From NCBI GenBank assembly GCA_009668205.1, contig WJYM01000004.1:124001-188000 (forward strand): a DNA stretch of 64,000 nucleotides. The letters run 5' to 3'. Below the pieces are notes generated by a model. The model was not told where the DNA came from. It ran no database searches and saw only the letters and a list, made by a program, of their open reading frames with translations. Position 1 is the first letter of the stretch. Every line of letters begins with the position of its first letter. This DNA is from Enterobacteriaceae bacterium RIT691. Lineage in GTDB: Bacteria > Pseudomonadota > Gammaproteobacteria > Enterobacterales > Enterobacteriaceae. The position numbers and the translations under genes are program-made. Shown one piece after another: positions 23,004-32,214 of this stretch.

Positions 23004-23060
23004 CGGGTCTTTCAAGGCCGTAGCCCGATACCAATACTCAGTCACACATGATTAGGCAAG

Positions 23061-23216
23061 TTAATGCGTATCAAAAGCCGGGTTCGTAACTTCCCACTGC
23101 ATCAGTTCTGCGAGCATATCCAAACGCTTACCTGCGACCAGGCGGGCCAGCCATGACGCTCCCTGCGTAGCGAAAAAGTAGTGCTGATAAAACTGACGTG
23201 CAGTTGGCTTCTTCAT
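23061..23216 (-). CDS. sgrT: Small peptide SgrT encoded within SgrS
   Basis: Inhibits the glucose PTS transporter PtsG directly. The frame encodes 51 residues starting MKKPTARQFYQHYFFATQ and ending MQWEVTNPAFDTH. The RQFYQHYF and LMQW blocks match E. coli SgrT, which has 43 residues and starts at MRQFYQHYF. I chose the ATG at 23216, 8 bp after GAGG. An in-frame ATG at 23222 is only 2 bp from that site. Confidence 0.88.
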   Translation of the reverse strand: MKKPTARQFYQHYFFATQGASWLARLVAGKRLDMLAELMQWEVTNPAFDTH

Positions 23217-23303
23217 CTTCATTTCCTCACTTCATCGAAGAGAAGTATTGGCTTAATATAGGAAGAAATAAATTGCTGAGTTTTCGACAGGAGTTCCCCT
23301 TTT

Positions 23304-24959
23304 ATGTCTTCGGGTCGTCTGCAACAACAGTTCATCCGCCTATGGCAATGCTGTGACGGAAAAACGCAGGAAACCACGCTCAATGAGCTTGCGGAGCTCC
23401 TGAGCTGCTCCCGCCGCCACATGCGAACGCTGCTGAACACCATGGAGGCGCGAGGCTGGCTGACGTGGCAGGCAGAGGCCGGGCGCGGCAAACGATCGAC
23501 GCTGACCTTTATTTATACCGGGCTGGCCCTCCAGCAGCAGCGCGCCGAAGATCTCCTTGAGCAGGATCGTATCGATCAATTGGTGCAGTTGGTCGGTGAT
23601 AAAACCGCCGTGCGCCAGATGCTGGTATCGCACTTAGGCCGCAGCTTCCGCCAGGGTCGACACATCCTGCGCGTGCTTTATTACCGCCCGATGCGCAATC
23701 TGCTTCCTGGTACGCCGCTGCGCCGTTCAGAAACCCACATTGCCAGACAAATCTTCAGCGCGCTGACGCGTATAAATGAGGAAAATGGGGAACTGGAAGC
23801 GGACATTGCCCACCACTGGCAGCAAATTTCCCCTTTGCACTGGCGTTTTTATCTTCGTCCGGGGATTCATTTCCATCATGGGCGCGAGCTGGAAATGGAC
23901 GATGTTATCGCCTCATTGCAGCGGATCAACGCATTACCGCTGTATGCCCACATCACCCGCATTGAGTCTCCGACGACCTGGACGCTGGATATTCATCTGA
24001 ATCACCCCGATCGCTGGCTGCCCTGGTTGATAGGGCACATCCCGGCGATGATCCTGCCGGGCGAATGGAAAACCATGAACGATTTCTCTCGCCTGCCCGT
24101 CGGTACCGGGCCTTACTCCGTGGCCCGCAATAATCAAAACCAGCTAAAAATTCATGCCTTTGACGACTTTTTTGGTTTTCGCGCACTCATTGACGAAGTG
24201 AACGTGTGGGTGTTACCCGAGATCGGCGAAGAGGTCACCTGTGGGCTAACGCTGGAAGGCCCTACTGAGGGCGAAAAAGCCGTTGAAAGCCGTCTGGAAG
24301 AGGGCTGCTATTACCTGTTATTTGATGCCCGCACGCCAAAAGGCCTGTCCGATGACGTGCGCCGCTGGGTCAGCAAAATTCTCTCCCCTGCCAATCTGAT
24401 GTATCACGCTGATGAACAGTATCAAGGCTCCTGGTTCCCGGCATACGGTCTGTTACCCCGCTGGCACCACGCACGCCCAGGGAAAGGGGATAAACCCGCA
24501 GGTCTCGAAACGCTGACCCTCACCTATTATCGGGAACATCTGGAGCACCGAAACATCGCAAAAATCATGGAGCGCCTGATGGCGGAGCATCAGGTACGGC
24601 TGGATATTCAGGAGCTCGATTACGACGAATGGCACCGTGGTGAGGCGAAAAGTGATATGTGGCTGAACAGCGCCAACTTCACGTTGCCGTTAGATTTTTC
24701 ACTCTTTGCCCATCTGTTTGAAGTGCCACTGATTCAGCACTGTATCCCGCTGGACTGGCAGCAGGCGGCCACAGAGTGGCAATCCGGTGAGATGAATCTT
24801 GCCCACTGGAGTCAGCAGCTTATTACCCAGCGCGCCGTGGTTCCGTTGATCCACCACTGGCTGATGATTCAGGGGCAGCGAAGCATGAGAGGCCTGCGGA
24901 TGAACACCCTTGGCTGGTTTGATTTCAAATCTGCCTGGTTTGCGCCGCCGGATCCTTAA
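23304..24959 (+). CDS. sgrR: Transcriptional activator SgrR
   Basis: Activates sgrS and setA under glucose-phosphate stress. It has 551 residues as in E. coli. The N-terminal helix-turn-helix domain ([20 protein letters not shown]) is followed from about residue 160 by an SBP_bac_5-like solute-binding domain. The C-terminus ([14 protein letters not shown]) is conserved. It is transcribed divergently from sgrS with about 70 bp between them, where SgrR is expected to bind. Confidence 0.96.
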   Translation: MSSGRLQQQFIRLWQCCDGKTQETTLNELAELLSCSRRHMRTLLNTMEARGWLTWQAEAGRGKRSTLTFIYTGLALQQQRAEDLLEQDRIDQLVQLVGDKTAVRQMLVSHLGRSFRQGRHILRVLYYRPMRNLLPGTPLRRSETHIARQIFSALTRINEENGELEADIAHHWQQISPLHWRFYLRPGIHFHHGRELEMDDVIASLQRINALPLYAHITRIESPTTWTLDIHLNHPDRWLPWLIGHIPAMILPGEWKTMNDFSRLPVGTGPYSVARNNQNQLKIHAFDDFFGFRALIDEVNVWVLPEIGEEVTCGLTLEGPTEGEKAVESRLEEGCYYLLFDARTPKGLSDDVRRWVSKILSPANLMYHADEQYQGSWFPAYGLLPRWHHARPGKGDKPAGLETLTLTYYREHLEHRNIAKIMERLMAEHQVRLDIQELDYDEWHRGEAKSDMWLNSANFTLPLDFSLFAHLFEVPLIQHCIPLDWQQAATEWQSGEMNLAHWSQQLITQRAVVPLIHHWLMIQGQRSMRGLRMNTLGWFDFKSAWFAPPDP

Positions 24960-24966
24960 CCCCCCC

Positions 24967-25084
24967 TAGATAATTCGAGTTGCAGAAAGGCGGCAAGGGA
25001 GCTCATCCCCAGGAGCTTACTTGAGTAAGTGACTGGGGTGAGGGAGTGCAGCCAACGCATCTGCGGCTTGAAGTATGACGGGGG
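24967..25084 (+). repeat. ERIC element (enterobacterial repetitive intergenic consensus)
   Basis: The segment contains the consensus core around CCCCAGGAGCTTAC and AGTAAGTGACTGGGGTGAG, the outer GAAGGCGGCAAG-like start and the CTTGAAGTATGACGGG end. These match the classical ERIC/IRU consensus, with a length of about 118 bp. It lies between sgrR and the thi promoter. Confidence 0.92.
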
Positions 25085-25108
25085 CTTTCTGAATAGTCAC
25101 AAAATCAT

Positions 25109-25114
25109 TACAAT
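25109..25114 (+). promoter_or_regulatory. Candidate -10 of the thiBPQ promoter
   Basis: TACAAT lies about 10 bp before the TPP aptamer. The matching -35 position (25086-25091) is weak (TTTCTG) and touches the end of the ERIC element. Confidence 0.45.
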
Positions 25115-25121
25115 AGCGCCG

Positions 25122-25257
25122 TTCTCAACGGGGTGCTGCATTCTGCAAAGGGTGTGTGCTGAGAAAATACCCGTCGAACCTGATCCGGATAACGCCGGCG
25201 AAGGGATTTGAGGCTGACTCAAAATCCTTTGCCCCCCCTAAATATAGAGGTGCAAAG
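25122..25257 (+). promoter_or_regulatory. TPP (thiamine pyrophosphate) riboswitch
   Basis: The aptamer spans about 25124-25212. It carries the THI-box signatures GGGGTGC, GTGCTGAGA, ACCCGTCGAACCTGATC and GGATAACGCCGGCGAAGGGA, closed by P1 (CTCAA at 25124-25128 with TTGAG at 25208-25212). The expression platform shows CTTTGC (25227-25232) complementary to GCAAAG (25252-25257), which would enclose the GAGG ribosome site and the first base of the GTG start. CTCAAAATCC (25218-25227) can instead pair with GGATTTGAG, so thiamine control of translation is likely. Confidence 0.93.
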
Positions 25258-26240
25258 TGCTGAAAAAACTCCTGCCACTGCTGGCGCTGGTGAGCGTGCC
25301 TGTTTTCGCGAAACCCGTGCTGACCGTTTATACCTACGATTCATTTTCTGCCGATTGGGGCCCGGGTCCTGCGGTCAAAAAAGCCTTTGAAGCAGACTGC
25401 GGCTGCGAACTGAAATATGTGGCGCTGGAAGATGGCGTATCGCTGCTCAACCGCCTGCGTATGGAAGGGAAAAACAGCAAAGCCGATGTGGTGCTGGGGC
25501 TGGATAACAACCTGCTGGAAGCGGCCACACAAACCGGGCTGTTTGCCAAAAGCGGTATAACGGCCGATGGCCTGAACGTGCCGGGTGGCTGGAAAAATGA
25601 CACCTTCGTGCCATTCGACTACGGTTATTTCGCTTTCGTGTATGACAAAAACAAACTGAAAAATCCGCCTAAAAGCCTGAAAGACCTGGTTGAGAGCCCG
25701 CAAAAATGGCGAGTCATCTACGAAGATCCACGCACCAGCACGCCAGGGCTTGGCCTGTTGCTGTGGATGCAGAAAGTGTATGGCGATAAAGCCCCGGAAG
25801 CGTGGCAGAAACTGGCAGGTAAAACCGTCACCGTCACCAAAGGCTGGAGCGAAGCGTACGGTCTGTTCCTGAAAGGGGAAAGCGATCTGGTATTGAGCTA
25901 CACCACTTCCCCGGCTTATCACATTATCGAAGAGAAGAAAGACAATTACGCTGCCGCTGAATTTAGCGAAGGTCACTATCTGCAGGTAGAAGTGGCGGCA
26001 CGTACCGCGTCCAGCAAACAGCCTGAGCTTGCCCAGAAATTCCTGAAATTTATGGTCAGCCCGGCGTTCCAGAAAGAAGTCCCAACCGGCAACTGGATGT
26101 ATCCGGTGACTCAGGTGGCGTTGCCCGAAGGCTTTAACGGGTTGGTGAAACCGAAAACGACGCTGGAATTCACCCCTCAACAGGTAGCCAGCGAGCGCCA
26201 GAACTGGATTGCTGCATGGCAACGCGCCGTCAGCCAGTAA
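25257..26240 (+). CDS. thiB: Thiamine/TPP ABC transporter, periplasmic binding protein
   Basis: Periplasmic receptor for thiamine and its phosphates (also tbpA). It has 327 residues as in E. coli, starting at GTG with GAGG 6 bp upstream inside the riboswitch platform. A signal peptide of about 18 residues ends at VPVFA before KPVLTVYTYDSF. The FDYGYFAFVYDK and DPRTSTPGLGLL blocks are conserved. It overlaps thiP by 25 bp. Confidence 0.97.
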   Translation: MLKKLLPLLALVSVPVFAKPVLTVYTYDSFSADWGPGPAVKKAFEADCGCELKYVALEDGVSLLNRLRMEGKNSKADVVLGLDNNLLEAATQTGLFAKSGITADGLNVPGGWKNDTFVPFDYGYFAFVYDKNKLKNPPKSLKDLVESPQKWRVIYEDPRTSTPGLGLLLWMQKVYGDKAPEAWQKLAGKTVTVTKGWSEAYGLFLKGESDLVLSYTTSPAYHIIEEKKDNYAAAEFSEGHYLQVEVAARTASSKQPELAQKFLKFMVSPAFQKEVPTGNWMYPVTQVALPEGFNGLVKPKTTLEFTPQQVASERQNWIAAWQRAVSQ

Positions 26241-27826
26241 TCCCCGGATGGCTTTGGCCAGGCTTAACCGTCGCCATGCTGATGGTGACGGTTGCGCTGG
26301 CCGCGTTTTCCGCGCTGTGGTTTAGCGCCCCGGCCACCAGCTGGGGCAGCTTTCTGCATGACAGCTATCTTTGGCACGTGGTGCGTTTCTCGTTTACACA
26401 GGCGCTGCTTTCCGCTGTGCTGTCGGTCGCACCCGCCATTTTTCTGGCTCGTGCGCTGTATCGCCGCCGTTTTCCCGGCAGATTAATCCTGCTGCGCCTG
26501 TGCGCGATGACGCTCATTCTGCCGGTGCTGGTTGCCGTGTTCGGGATCCTCAGCGTTTACGGACGACAAGGCTGGCTGGCGCAGGTTTTCCATTTTCTCG
26601 GCTGGCAGTGGTCATTTTCGCCCTATGGTCTTCAGGGCATTCTGCTGGCGCATGTGTTTTTCAATATGCCGATGGCGACGCGTCTGCTGTTGCAGGCGCT
26701 GGAGCAAATTCCCGGCGAGCAGCGCCAGCTGGCGGCACAACTCGGCCTGCGAGGCTTCACTTTCTTCCGTTTCGTCGAATGGCCGTGGATGCGCCGTCAG
26801 GTACCTGCCATTGCCGCACTGATTTTCATGCTGTGCTTCGCCAGTTTCGCAACGGTGCTGTCACTCGGCGGAGGGCCGCAGGCCACGACCATCGAACTGG
26901 CTATCTATCAGGCGCTGAATTTCGATTTTGACCCGGGTCGTGCGGCAATGCTCGCCATCGTGCAAATGATGTGTTGCCTCGGTCTGATGCTGATAAGCCA
27001 GCGCCTGAGCAAATCCATCCAGCCTGGGCATACGCAGCACGCCCACTGGCGCGACCCTGACGACAGAGTGCACAGCAAGCTTGGCGATTTTCTGCTGATT
27101 AGTTTTGCCCTGCTGTTACTCCTGCCACCGCTGCTGGCGGTGATCGTCGAGGGCATCAATCGCAATCTGCCAGACGTGCTCAGCCAGCCCGTTTTGTGGC
27201 AGGCCATATGGACGTCATTGAGAATTGCGATTGCCGCAGGTTTCCTCTGCGTGGTGCTGACCATGATGCTGCTGTGGAGCAGCCGGGAACTGCGGGTAAG
27301 ACAGCATTCACTGGCGGGTCAGGCGATAGAGCTCAGCGGGATGCTCATCCTTGCTATGCCGGGCATTGTGCTGGCCACAGGCTTCTTTTTGCTGCTCAAC
27401 AATAGCATCGGCTTGCCCTCGTCTGCCGATAGTATTGTCATTTTCACCAACGCCCTGATGGCGATACCTTACGCACTGAAAGTACTGGAAAGCCCGATGC
27501 GCGATGCCACTGCGCGCTACAGCCAGCTTTGCCAGTCGCTGGGGTTGCAGGGATGGACGCGTTTTCGCATTGTCGAATTGCGGGCGCTCAGAGTCCCTCT
27601 CGCGCAGGCGCTGGCATTTGCCTGCGTGCTGTCGATTGGCGACTTTGGGGTTGTGGCGCTGTTTGGGAATGAGGATTTCCGCACGCTGCCGTTCTATCTT
27701 TATCAGCAGATTGGCGCGTACCGCAGCCAGGAGGGTGCCGTCACAGCATTTATTCTGCTGATGCTCTGCTTCCTGTTATTCACCGTGATTGAAAAACTTC
27801 CGGGCCGTAATGCTAAAACTCAATGA
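26216..27826 (+). CDS. thiP: Thiamine/TPP ABC transporter, permease
   Basis: Inner-membrane permease of ThiBPQ. It has 536 residues as in E. coli, forming two homologous halves of about six membrane segments. Each half carries an EAA-type cytoplasmic loop ([18 protein letters not shown] in the first half, [14 protein letters not shown] in the second). Its start lies within thiB and its end overlaps thiQ by 17 bp. Confidence 0.96.
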   Translation: MATRRQPVIPGWLWPGLTVAMLMVTVALAAFSALWFSAPATSWGSFLHDSYLWHVVRFSFTQALLSAVLSVAPAIFLARALYRRRFPGRLILLRLCAMTLILPVLVAVFGILSVYGRQGWLAQVFHFLGWQWSFSPYGLQGILLAHVFFNMPMATRLLLQALEQIPGEQRQLAAQLGLRGFTFFRFVEWPWMRRQVPAIAALIFMLCFASFATVLSLGGGPQATTIELAIYQALNFDFDPGRAAMLAIVQMMCCLGLMLISQRLSKSIQPGHTQHAHWRDPDDRVHSKLGDFLLISFALLLLLPPLLAVIVEGINRNLPDVLSQPVLWQAIWTSLRIAIAAGFLCVVLTMMLLWSSRELRVRQHSLAGQAIELSGMLILAMPGIVLATGFFLLLNNSIGLPSSADSIVIFTNALMAIPYALKVLESPMRDATARYSQLCQSLGLQGWTRFRIVELRALRVPLAQALAFACVLSIGDFGVVALFGNEDFRTLPFYLYQQIGAYRSQEGAVTAFILLMLCFLLFTVIEKLPGRNAKTQ

Positions 27827-28508
27827 TGTCACCTGGCTCTATGAGCATCTGCCGATGCGCTTCACTCTCTCTGTAAAACAGGGGGAACTGATCGCCGTTC
27901 TGGGTCCAAGCGGCGCGGGGAAAAGTACCCTGCTCAATCTGATTGCCGGTTTTCTGACGCCCGCCAGCGGCACGCTGATAATCGACAATCAGCCGCATAC
28001 CCACACGCCACCGGCCAAACGCCCGGTATCGATGCTGTTTCAGGAGAACAACCTGTTCAGCCACCTGACGGTACGCCAGAACATCGGCCTCGGCATGCAT
28101 CCCGGCCTGAAGCTGAGCGACGGGCAACGCCAGAAGCTTGAAACCATCGCCCGTCAGATGGGGATTGATGCCCTGTTGGACAGACTCCCTTCTGAACTCT
28201 CCGGCGGCCAACGTCAGCGCGTGGCACTGGCCCGCTGCCTTGTTCGAGAGCAACCGGTATTGCTGTTGGATGAACCGTTTTCCGCGTTGGATCCCGCGCT
28301 GCGTCAGGAGATGCTGCAGCTGGTCGGCGACGTGTGCCGTCGCCAGCAGTTAACGCTGCTGATGGTGTCACACAGCGTGGAGGATGCGGCACAAATTGCG
28401 CCGCGGTCACTGGTTATTGCCGATGGGCGAATCGCCTGGGATGGCACGACACAGGCACTGCTGAGCGGCCAGGCCAGCGCCTCGCATTTATTGGGGATCG
28501 GGGCATAA
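27810..28508 (+). CDS. thiQ: Thiamine/TPP ABC transporter, ATPase
   Basis: ATP-binding subunit of the thiamine importer. I begin at the ATG at 27810 ([18 protein letters not shown]), giving 232 residues as in E. coli. Walker [10 protein letters not shown] (about residues 32-40), the Q-loop LFQENN, the signature [13 protein letters not shown], Walker [13 protein letters not shown] and the H-loop SHSVEDA are all present. Confidence 0.96.
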   Translation: MLKLNDVTWLYEHLPMRFTLSVKQGELIAVLGPSGAGKSTLLNLIAGFLTPASGTLIIDNQPHTHTPPAKRPVSMLFQENNLFSHLTVRQNIGLGMHPGLKLSDGQRQKLETIARQMGIDALLDRLPSELSGGQRQRVALARCLVREQPVLLLDEPFSALDPALRQEMLQLVGDVCRRQQLTLLMVSHSVEDAAQIAPRSLVIADGRIAWDGTTQALLSGQASASHLLGIGA

Positions 28509-28516
28509 CGATTTTC

Positions 28517-28537
28517 CCCCTCTTCCTGCGAGAGGGG
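28517..28537. repeat. GGGAGAGGG-type hairpin repeat between thiQ and yabI
   Basis: CCCCTCT-TCCTGCG-AGAGGGG forms a perfect 7-bp stem in the gap between two converging genes. It resembles the hairpin repeats near 33.75 and 40.7 kb and may serve as a shared 3' end. Confidence 0.6.
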
Positions 28538-28540
28538 CCA

Positions 28541-29308
28541 CTACCGGCTCACCACTTTCCCTAAAATATCCAGATACACCGGCATCAGCGGGTGTTTGAA
28601 AAGCAGGTACAGCGAGACCATCGCCAGCACAATCAGTGTCGGTGTCAGCCACAGCAAGCGGCCGCGAGGCAGATATTTTGTCAGCTTGTCGGTGCCAGAC
28701 TTACCGCTACGCCATAAGCGCCAGCCAATCCAGGCGGCCAGCCAGATCAGACCCGCCGCCAGCAGCAACAGCCACTTAAAGCCACCGCTTTGCACATCAG
28801 CGGGAATATCGATCGCCGCCCCGGCAAGAATACCCGGCAGAAAATAGACAGGCGGCCAGAGCAGGCAGCCAATAATGTTAGGAATGATAAATTTCGCCAC
28901 CGGCAGATCGAGCATCCCCGCCACCATCGGCACCACAGGCCGCGTCGGGCCAATAAAGCGCCCAACCAGGATGGTTATCATGCTGTGCTGATGTAACGCG
29001 TGTTCGGTTTTATCGAGCAGCGCTTTGTTCTTTTTCATGAACGACCAGCGGTGCAGCGGCTTCTTAAAACGCCAGCCCAGCCAGAAAGAGATCCAGTCGC
29101 CCAGCAGACAGCCAATAATCCCCGCCAGCCATGCCTGCCAGAAATTCACTTCGCCACTGCCAATCAGCGCGCCCAGCGCCGACATCATCAGAGTACCGGG
29201 CAGGATCAATCCCACTAACGCCAGCGATTCAAGGAACGCGACCAGCGCAACGGCAATCAGTGAATACATCACAGATTGGGTGATGAAATGTTCCAGCAAC
29301 GCTTGCAT
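28541..29308 (-). CDS. yabI: DedA-family inner-membrane protein YabI
   Basis: Member of the DedA/SNARE-associated family, members of which help recycle lipid carriers and maintain membrane homeostasis; the exact role of YabI is not settled. It has 255 residues (254 in E. coli). The family motifs include ESLALVGLILPGTLMM near residue 27 and the GRFIGPTRPVVPMVAG segment with its conserved Arg and Pro. It has about five hydrophobic segments. It lies between the convergent thiQ and the co-directional araC. Confidence 0.92.
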   Translation of the reverse strand: MQALLEHFITQSVMYSLIAVALVAFLESLALVGLILPGTLMMSALGALIGSGEVNFWQAWLAGIIGCLLGDWISFWLGWRFKKPLHRWSFMKKNKALLDKTEHALHQHSMITILVGRFIGPTRPVVPMVAGMLDLPVAKFIIPNIIGCLLWPPVYFLPGILAGAAIDIPADVQSGGFKWLLLLAAGLIWLAAWIGWRLWRSGKSGTDKLTKYLPRGRLLWLTPTLIVLAMVSLYLLFKHPLMPVYLDILGKVVSR

Positions 29309-29429
29309 AGAGTACCCGATAGAGGAGCGAAGCAGCGATTCTCCCGAGTGGCCGCTGCGCCGTCAAGCTGACAATTATCTGAATCGTTGACAGGTTTAGA
29401 CCCGGAACAGACCTGGCGGGTTCACTTTT

Positions 29430-30281
29430 TTACGTATTGCTTACCCCGGCACGAAACTCGCTGGGGCTCGCGCCAGTGCATTTCTTGAAAACGCGAGAGA
29501 AGTAGAGCTGATCCTCAAAGCCGACATTACGCCCAACGCTGGCAATCGGCATTCTCGTGGTGCTGAGCAGCAGTTTGGCCTGGCTGATACGCTGATCTTC
29601 ACGCCAACTCAGCACGCTGACCCCCAGCTGCTGGCGGAACAAATGGGAAAGACGTGAAGGAGACAGGCAGACATGTTGCGCTACGCTGGCAATATCAAAC
29701 TGGCTATCCGCCAGATGATCGCTGATGTACTGGCAGGCATCGCGCACGCGGTTGTCCATTGGCGGATGCAGGGATGCATTGATGGCTTCCATTCTTCGCA
29801 GCAGCAGTTGTTCCAGCAGGTTGATCGCCAACAGCTCTGAATAACGCCCTACGCCTTGCCCGGCATCGATGATCTGGCCAAACAGATCCGCAAACTGCGC
29901 CTGATGAGCTTCGTCCGGGCGGAAAAAACCCGTTTGTGCAAACAACGTTGGCCATGCCAGCCATTCATGCCAGTAAGCACGAGGCCGGAAATAAACCCAC
30001 TGGTGATACCACTCGCTGGCGTCCGGGTGACGACCATAATGGTGAATTTCACCAGGCGGGAACAGCACGATGTCGCCTGGACGGCAGACAAACTGGTGCC
30101 CCTGATTATTGATAACCCCTTCTCCGCGTACCGTGAGATTAAGAATAAAACCTTTCATTCCGAGCGGTCGGTCGATGAAAAAATCGAGATAGCTCTCCGC
30201 TTCAATCGGCGTTAACCCCGCCACCAGATGGGCGTTAAAGGAGTAGCCGGGTAATAGCGGATCATTCTGGAGTTCAGGCAT
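29430..30281 (-). CDS. araC: Arabinose operon regulator AraC
   Basis: Dual activator and repressor of the arabinose genes. It has 283 residues, 9 fewer than E. coli because of a shorter C-terminal tail ending EFRAGVSNT. The N-terminal arm and arabinose-binding cupin domain ([34 protein letters not shown]) are very close to E. coli. The C-terminal domain has two helix-turn-helix motifs ([20 protein letters not shown] and [20 protein letters not shown]). It is divergent from araBAD with only 216 bp between. Confidence 0.96.
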   Translation of the reverse strand: MPELQNDPLLPGYSFNAHLVAGLTPIEAESYLDFFIDRPLGMKGFILNLTVRGEGVINNQGHQFVCRPGDIVLFPPGEIHHYGRHPDASEWYHQWVYFRPRAYWHEWLAWPTLFAQTGFFRPDEAHQAQFADLFGQIIDAGQGVGRYSELLAINLLEQLLLRRMEAINASLHPPMDNRVRDACQYISDHLADSQFDIASVAQHVCLSPSRLSHLFRQQLGVSVLSWREDQRISQAKLLLSTTRMPIASVGRNVGFEDQLYFSRVFKKCTGASPSEFRAGVSNT

Positions 30282-30310
30282 AAAAACGCTCGCTCAGCAG
30301 AGCCTTGTAG

Positions 30311-30327
30311 GAAATCAATTGTCCATA
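30311..30327. promoter_or_regulatory. araO2-like AraC half-site
   Basis: GAAATCAATTGTCCATA differs at a single base from the E. coli araO2 sequence as I recall it, and sits at the same distance from the araC start (about 30 bp). It lies only 88 bp from araI1 (start to start), instead of about 210 bp in E. coli. Confidence 0.7.
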
Positions 30328-30368
30328 TTGCCAGCGAAGCGAAAAAGGCGGAAATAGCATGAAAGAAT

Positions 30369-30390
30369 ATTTGCACGGCGTCACACTTTG
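30369..30390 (+). promoter_or_regulatory. CRP site in the ara control region
   Basis: ATTTGCACGGCGTCACACTT is identical to the CRP-binding segment of the E. coli araC-araB region and keeps its position just upstream of araI1. Confidence 0.85.
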
Positions 30391-30398
30391 TTATGCCA

Positions 30399-30436
30399 CA
30401 GCATTATTGTCCATAAGATTAGCGCTTCACGCCTGA
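30399..30436 (+). promoter_or_regulatory. araI1 and araI2 AraC half-sites
   Basis: CAGCATTATTGTCCATA (30399-30415) matches araI1 and TAGCGCTTCACGCCTGA (30420-30436) matches araI2. They are separated by 4 bp as in E. coli. araI2 overlaps the araBAD -35 by 4 bp, the arrangement required for activation. Confidence 0.88.
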
Positions 30437-30462
30437 CGCTTTTTTTCCCCGGAATCTACTGT
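30433..30462 (+). promoter_or_regulatory. araBAD promoter
   Basis: CTGACG (30433-30438) is the -35 and TCTACTGT (30455-30462) the -10 region, matching E. coli pBAD almost base for base. The start of transcription should fall near 30470, about 28 bp before araB. Confidence 0.85.
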
Positions 30463-30497
30463 TTCTCCATGTCTGACACTCTTCATGGAGCACTACG

Positions 30498-32204
30498 ATG
30501 GCAATAGCAATTGGCCTCGATTTTGGCAGCGATTCGGTACGAGCGCTGGCGGTGGATGCGAACAGCGGCAAAGAGATCGCCACAAGCGTTGAATGGTATC
30601 CGCGCTGGCAGGAAGGCCGTTTCTGCGATGCCCCGAACAATCAGTTCCGCCACCATCCCCTCGATTATCTCGAATCAATGGAAAGCGCGCTGAACAACGT
30701 GCTGAATGAGCTGGGTTCGCGTCGTTCCGAGGTTGTGGGCATCGGCGTCGACAGCACCGGTTCAACCCCGGCACCGATTGATGCCGACGGCCAGGTGCTG
30801 GCGTTACGCCCTGAGTTTGCTGATAACCCCAACGCCATGTTTGTACTGTGGAAAGATCACACCGCGGTGGAAGAAGCCGAAGCCATCACCCGCCTCTGCC
30901 ACCAGCCGGGGAAAGTGGATTATTCCCGCTATATCGGCGGCATTTACTCCAGCGAATGGTTCTGGGCCAAAATCCTGCACGTCACCCGCGCCGATAGCAA
31001 CGTCGCGAAAGCGGCCACCTCGTGGATTGAACTCTGTGACTGGATCCCTGCCCTGCTCTCCGGCACTACTCGTCCAGAGGATATCCGCCGTGGCCGCTGC
31101 AGCGCCGGGCATAAATCCCTGTGGCATGAAAGCTGGGGCGGCCTGCCGCCAGCCAGCTTCTTTGATGAACTGGATCCGCTCATTAATCAGAGCCTCGACT
31201 ACCCGCTGTTCACGGATACCTTCACCGCCGATATCCCGGTGGGCACGCTGAACGCAGAATGGGCGCAGCGCCTGGGCCTACCTGAAAGCGTCGTGATTTC
31301 CGGCGGTGCATTCGACTGTCATATGGGCGCCGTGGGCGCCGGGGCTCAGCCCAATACGCTGGTAAAAGTTATTGGCACCTCGACCTGCGACATCCTGATT
31401 GCCGATAAACAGAGCGTCGGCAACCGCACCGTGCAGGGCATTTGCGGCCAGGTGGACGGCAGCGTTACCCCTGATTTCATCGGGATGGAAGCAGGACAAT
31501 CCGCTTTTGGCGATATCTATGCCTGGTTTGGCCGCCTGCTCGGCTGGCCGCTGGAGCAACTGGCGGCACAGCACCCGGAACTGAAAGAGCAAATCAAAGC
31601 CAGCCAGAAACAGCTGCTGCCTGCACTGACGGCCGCCTGGGCGCAAAAGCCCTCGCTTGAGCATCTGCCGGTGGTCCTCGACTGGTTCAACGGCCGCCGT
31701 ACCCCTAATGCCAACCAGCGTCTGAAAGGCGTGATCACCGATTTGAATCTGGCCACCGATGCGCCTGCGCTGTTCGGCGGTCTGGTTGCCGCAACGGCGT
31801 TTGGCGCACGCGCCATCATGGAGTGTTTCACCTCTCAAGGCATCCCGGTCAACAACGTGATGGCATTGGGCGGCATCGCCCGTAAAAACATCGACATCAT
31901 GCAGGCGTGCTGCGATGTGCTGAACCGTCCACTGCAAATCGTTGCCTCCGACCAATGCTGCGCACTGGGTGCCGCGATTTTCGCCGCCGTGGCGGCTGGC
32001 GTTCACCGCGATGTGCCCGCTGCACAGCAGCAGATGGCCAGCAGCGTTGAACACACGCTCGAACCGCGCCCGGCTCAGGCACAGCGCTTTGAACAGCTTT
32101 ATCAGCGCTACCAGCAATGGGCGAAAAGCGCCGAACACCACTATCTCCCGACTACGGCTGCGACTGAACACAAAGCGGCAGCACAGTCAGCCCTGACTCA
32201 TTAA
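30498..32204 (+). CDS. araB: L-ribulokinase
   Basis: Phosphorylates L-ribulose to L-ribulose 5-phosphate with ATP. It has 568 residues (566 in E. coli). It is an FGGY-family kinase with the N-terminal [15 protein letters not shown] phosphate motif, the catalytic region [13 protein letters not shown] and the C-terminal [12 protein letters not shown]-binding motif. GGAG precedes the ATG. It is the first gene of araBAD. Confidence 0.97.
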   Translation: MAIAIGLDFGSDSVRALAVDANSGKEIATSVEWYPRWQEGRFCDAPNNQFRHHPLDYLESMESALNNVLNELGSRRSEVVGIGVDSTGSTPAPIDADGQVLALRPEFADNPNAMFVLWKDHTAVEEAEAITRLCHQPGKVDYSRYIGGIYSSEWFWAKILHVTRADSNVAKAATSWIELCDWIPALLSGTTRPEDIRRGRCSAGHKSLWHESWGGLPPASFFDELDPLINQSLDYPLFTDTFTADIPVGTLNAEWAQRLGLPESVVISGGAFDCHMGAVGAGAQPNTLVKVIGTSTCDILIADKQSVGNRTVQGICGQVDGSVTPDFIGMEAGQSAFGDIYAWFGRLLGWPLEQLAAQHPELKEQIKASQKQLLPALTAAWAQKPSLEHLPVVLDWFNGRRTPNANQRLKGVITDLNLATDAPALFGGLVAATAFGARAIMECFTSQGIPVNNVMALGGIARKNIDIMQACCDVLNRPLQIVASDQCCALGAAIFAAVAAGVHRDVPAAQQQMASSVEHTLEPRPAQAQRFEQLYQRYQQWAKSAEHHYLPTTAATEHKAAAQSALTH

Positions 32205-32214
32205 GGAAATGAAG

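Larger units (their letters stand above)
22976..23236 (-). ncRNA. sgrS: Glucose-phosphate stress small RNA SgrS
   Basis: Hfq-dependent sRNA that pairs with ptsG mRNA. The 3' part carries GTGTGACTGAGTATTGGT (about 23048-23031), which matches the conserved ptsG-pairing region of E. coli SgrS. It ends with the CCAGCAGAA-TGC-TTCTGCTGG terminator and a T-run (23003-22976). The 5' end is set at GATGAAG by analogy. The total is about 261 nt, longer than the 227 nt of E. coli because of a longer sgrT and extra sequence before the terminator. sgrR is divergent, as expected. Confidence 0.9.
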
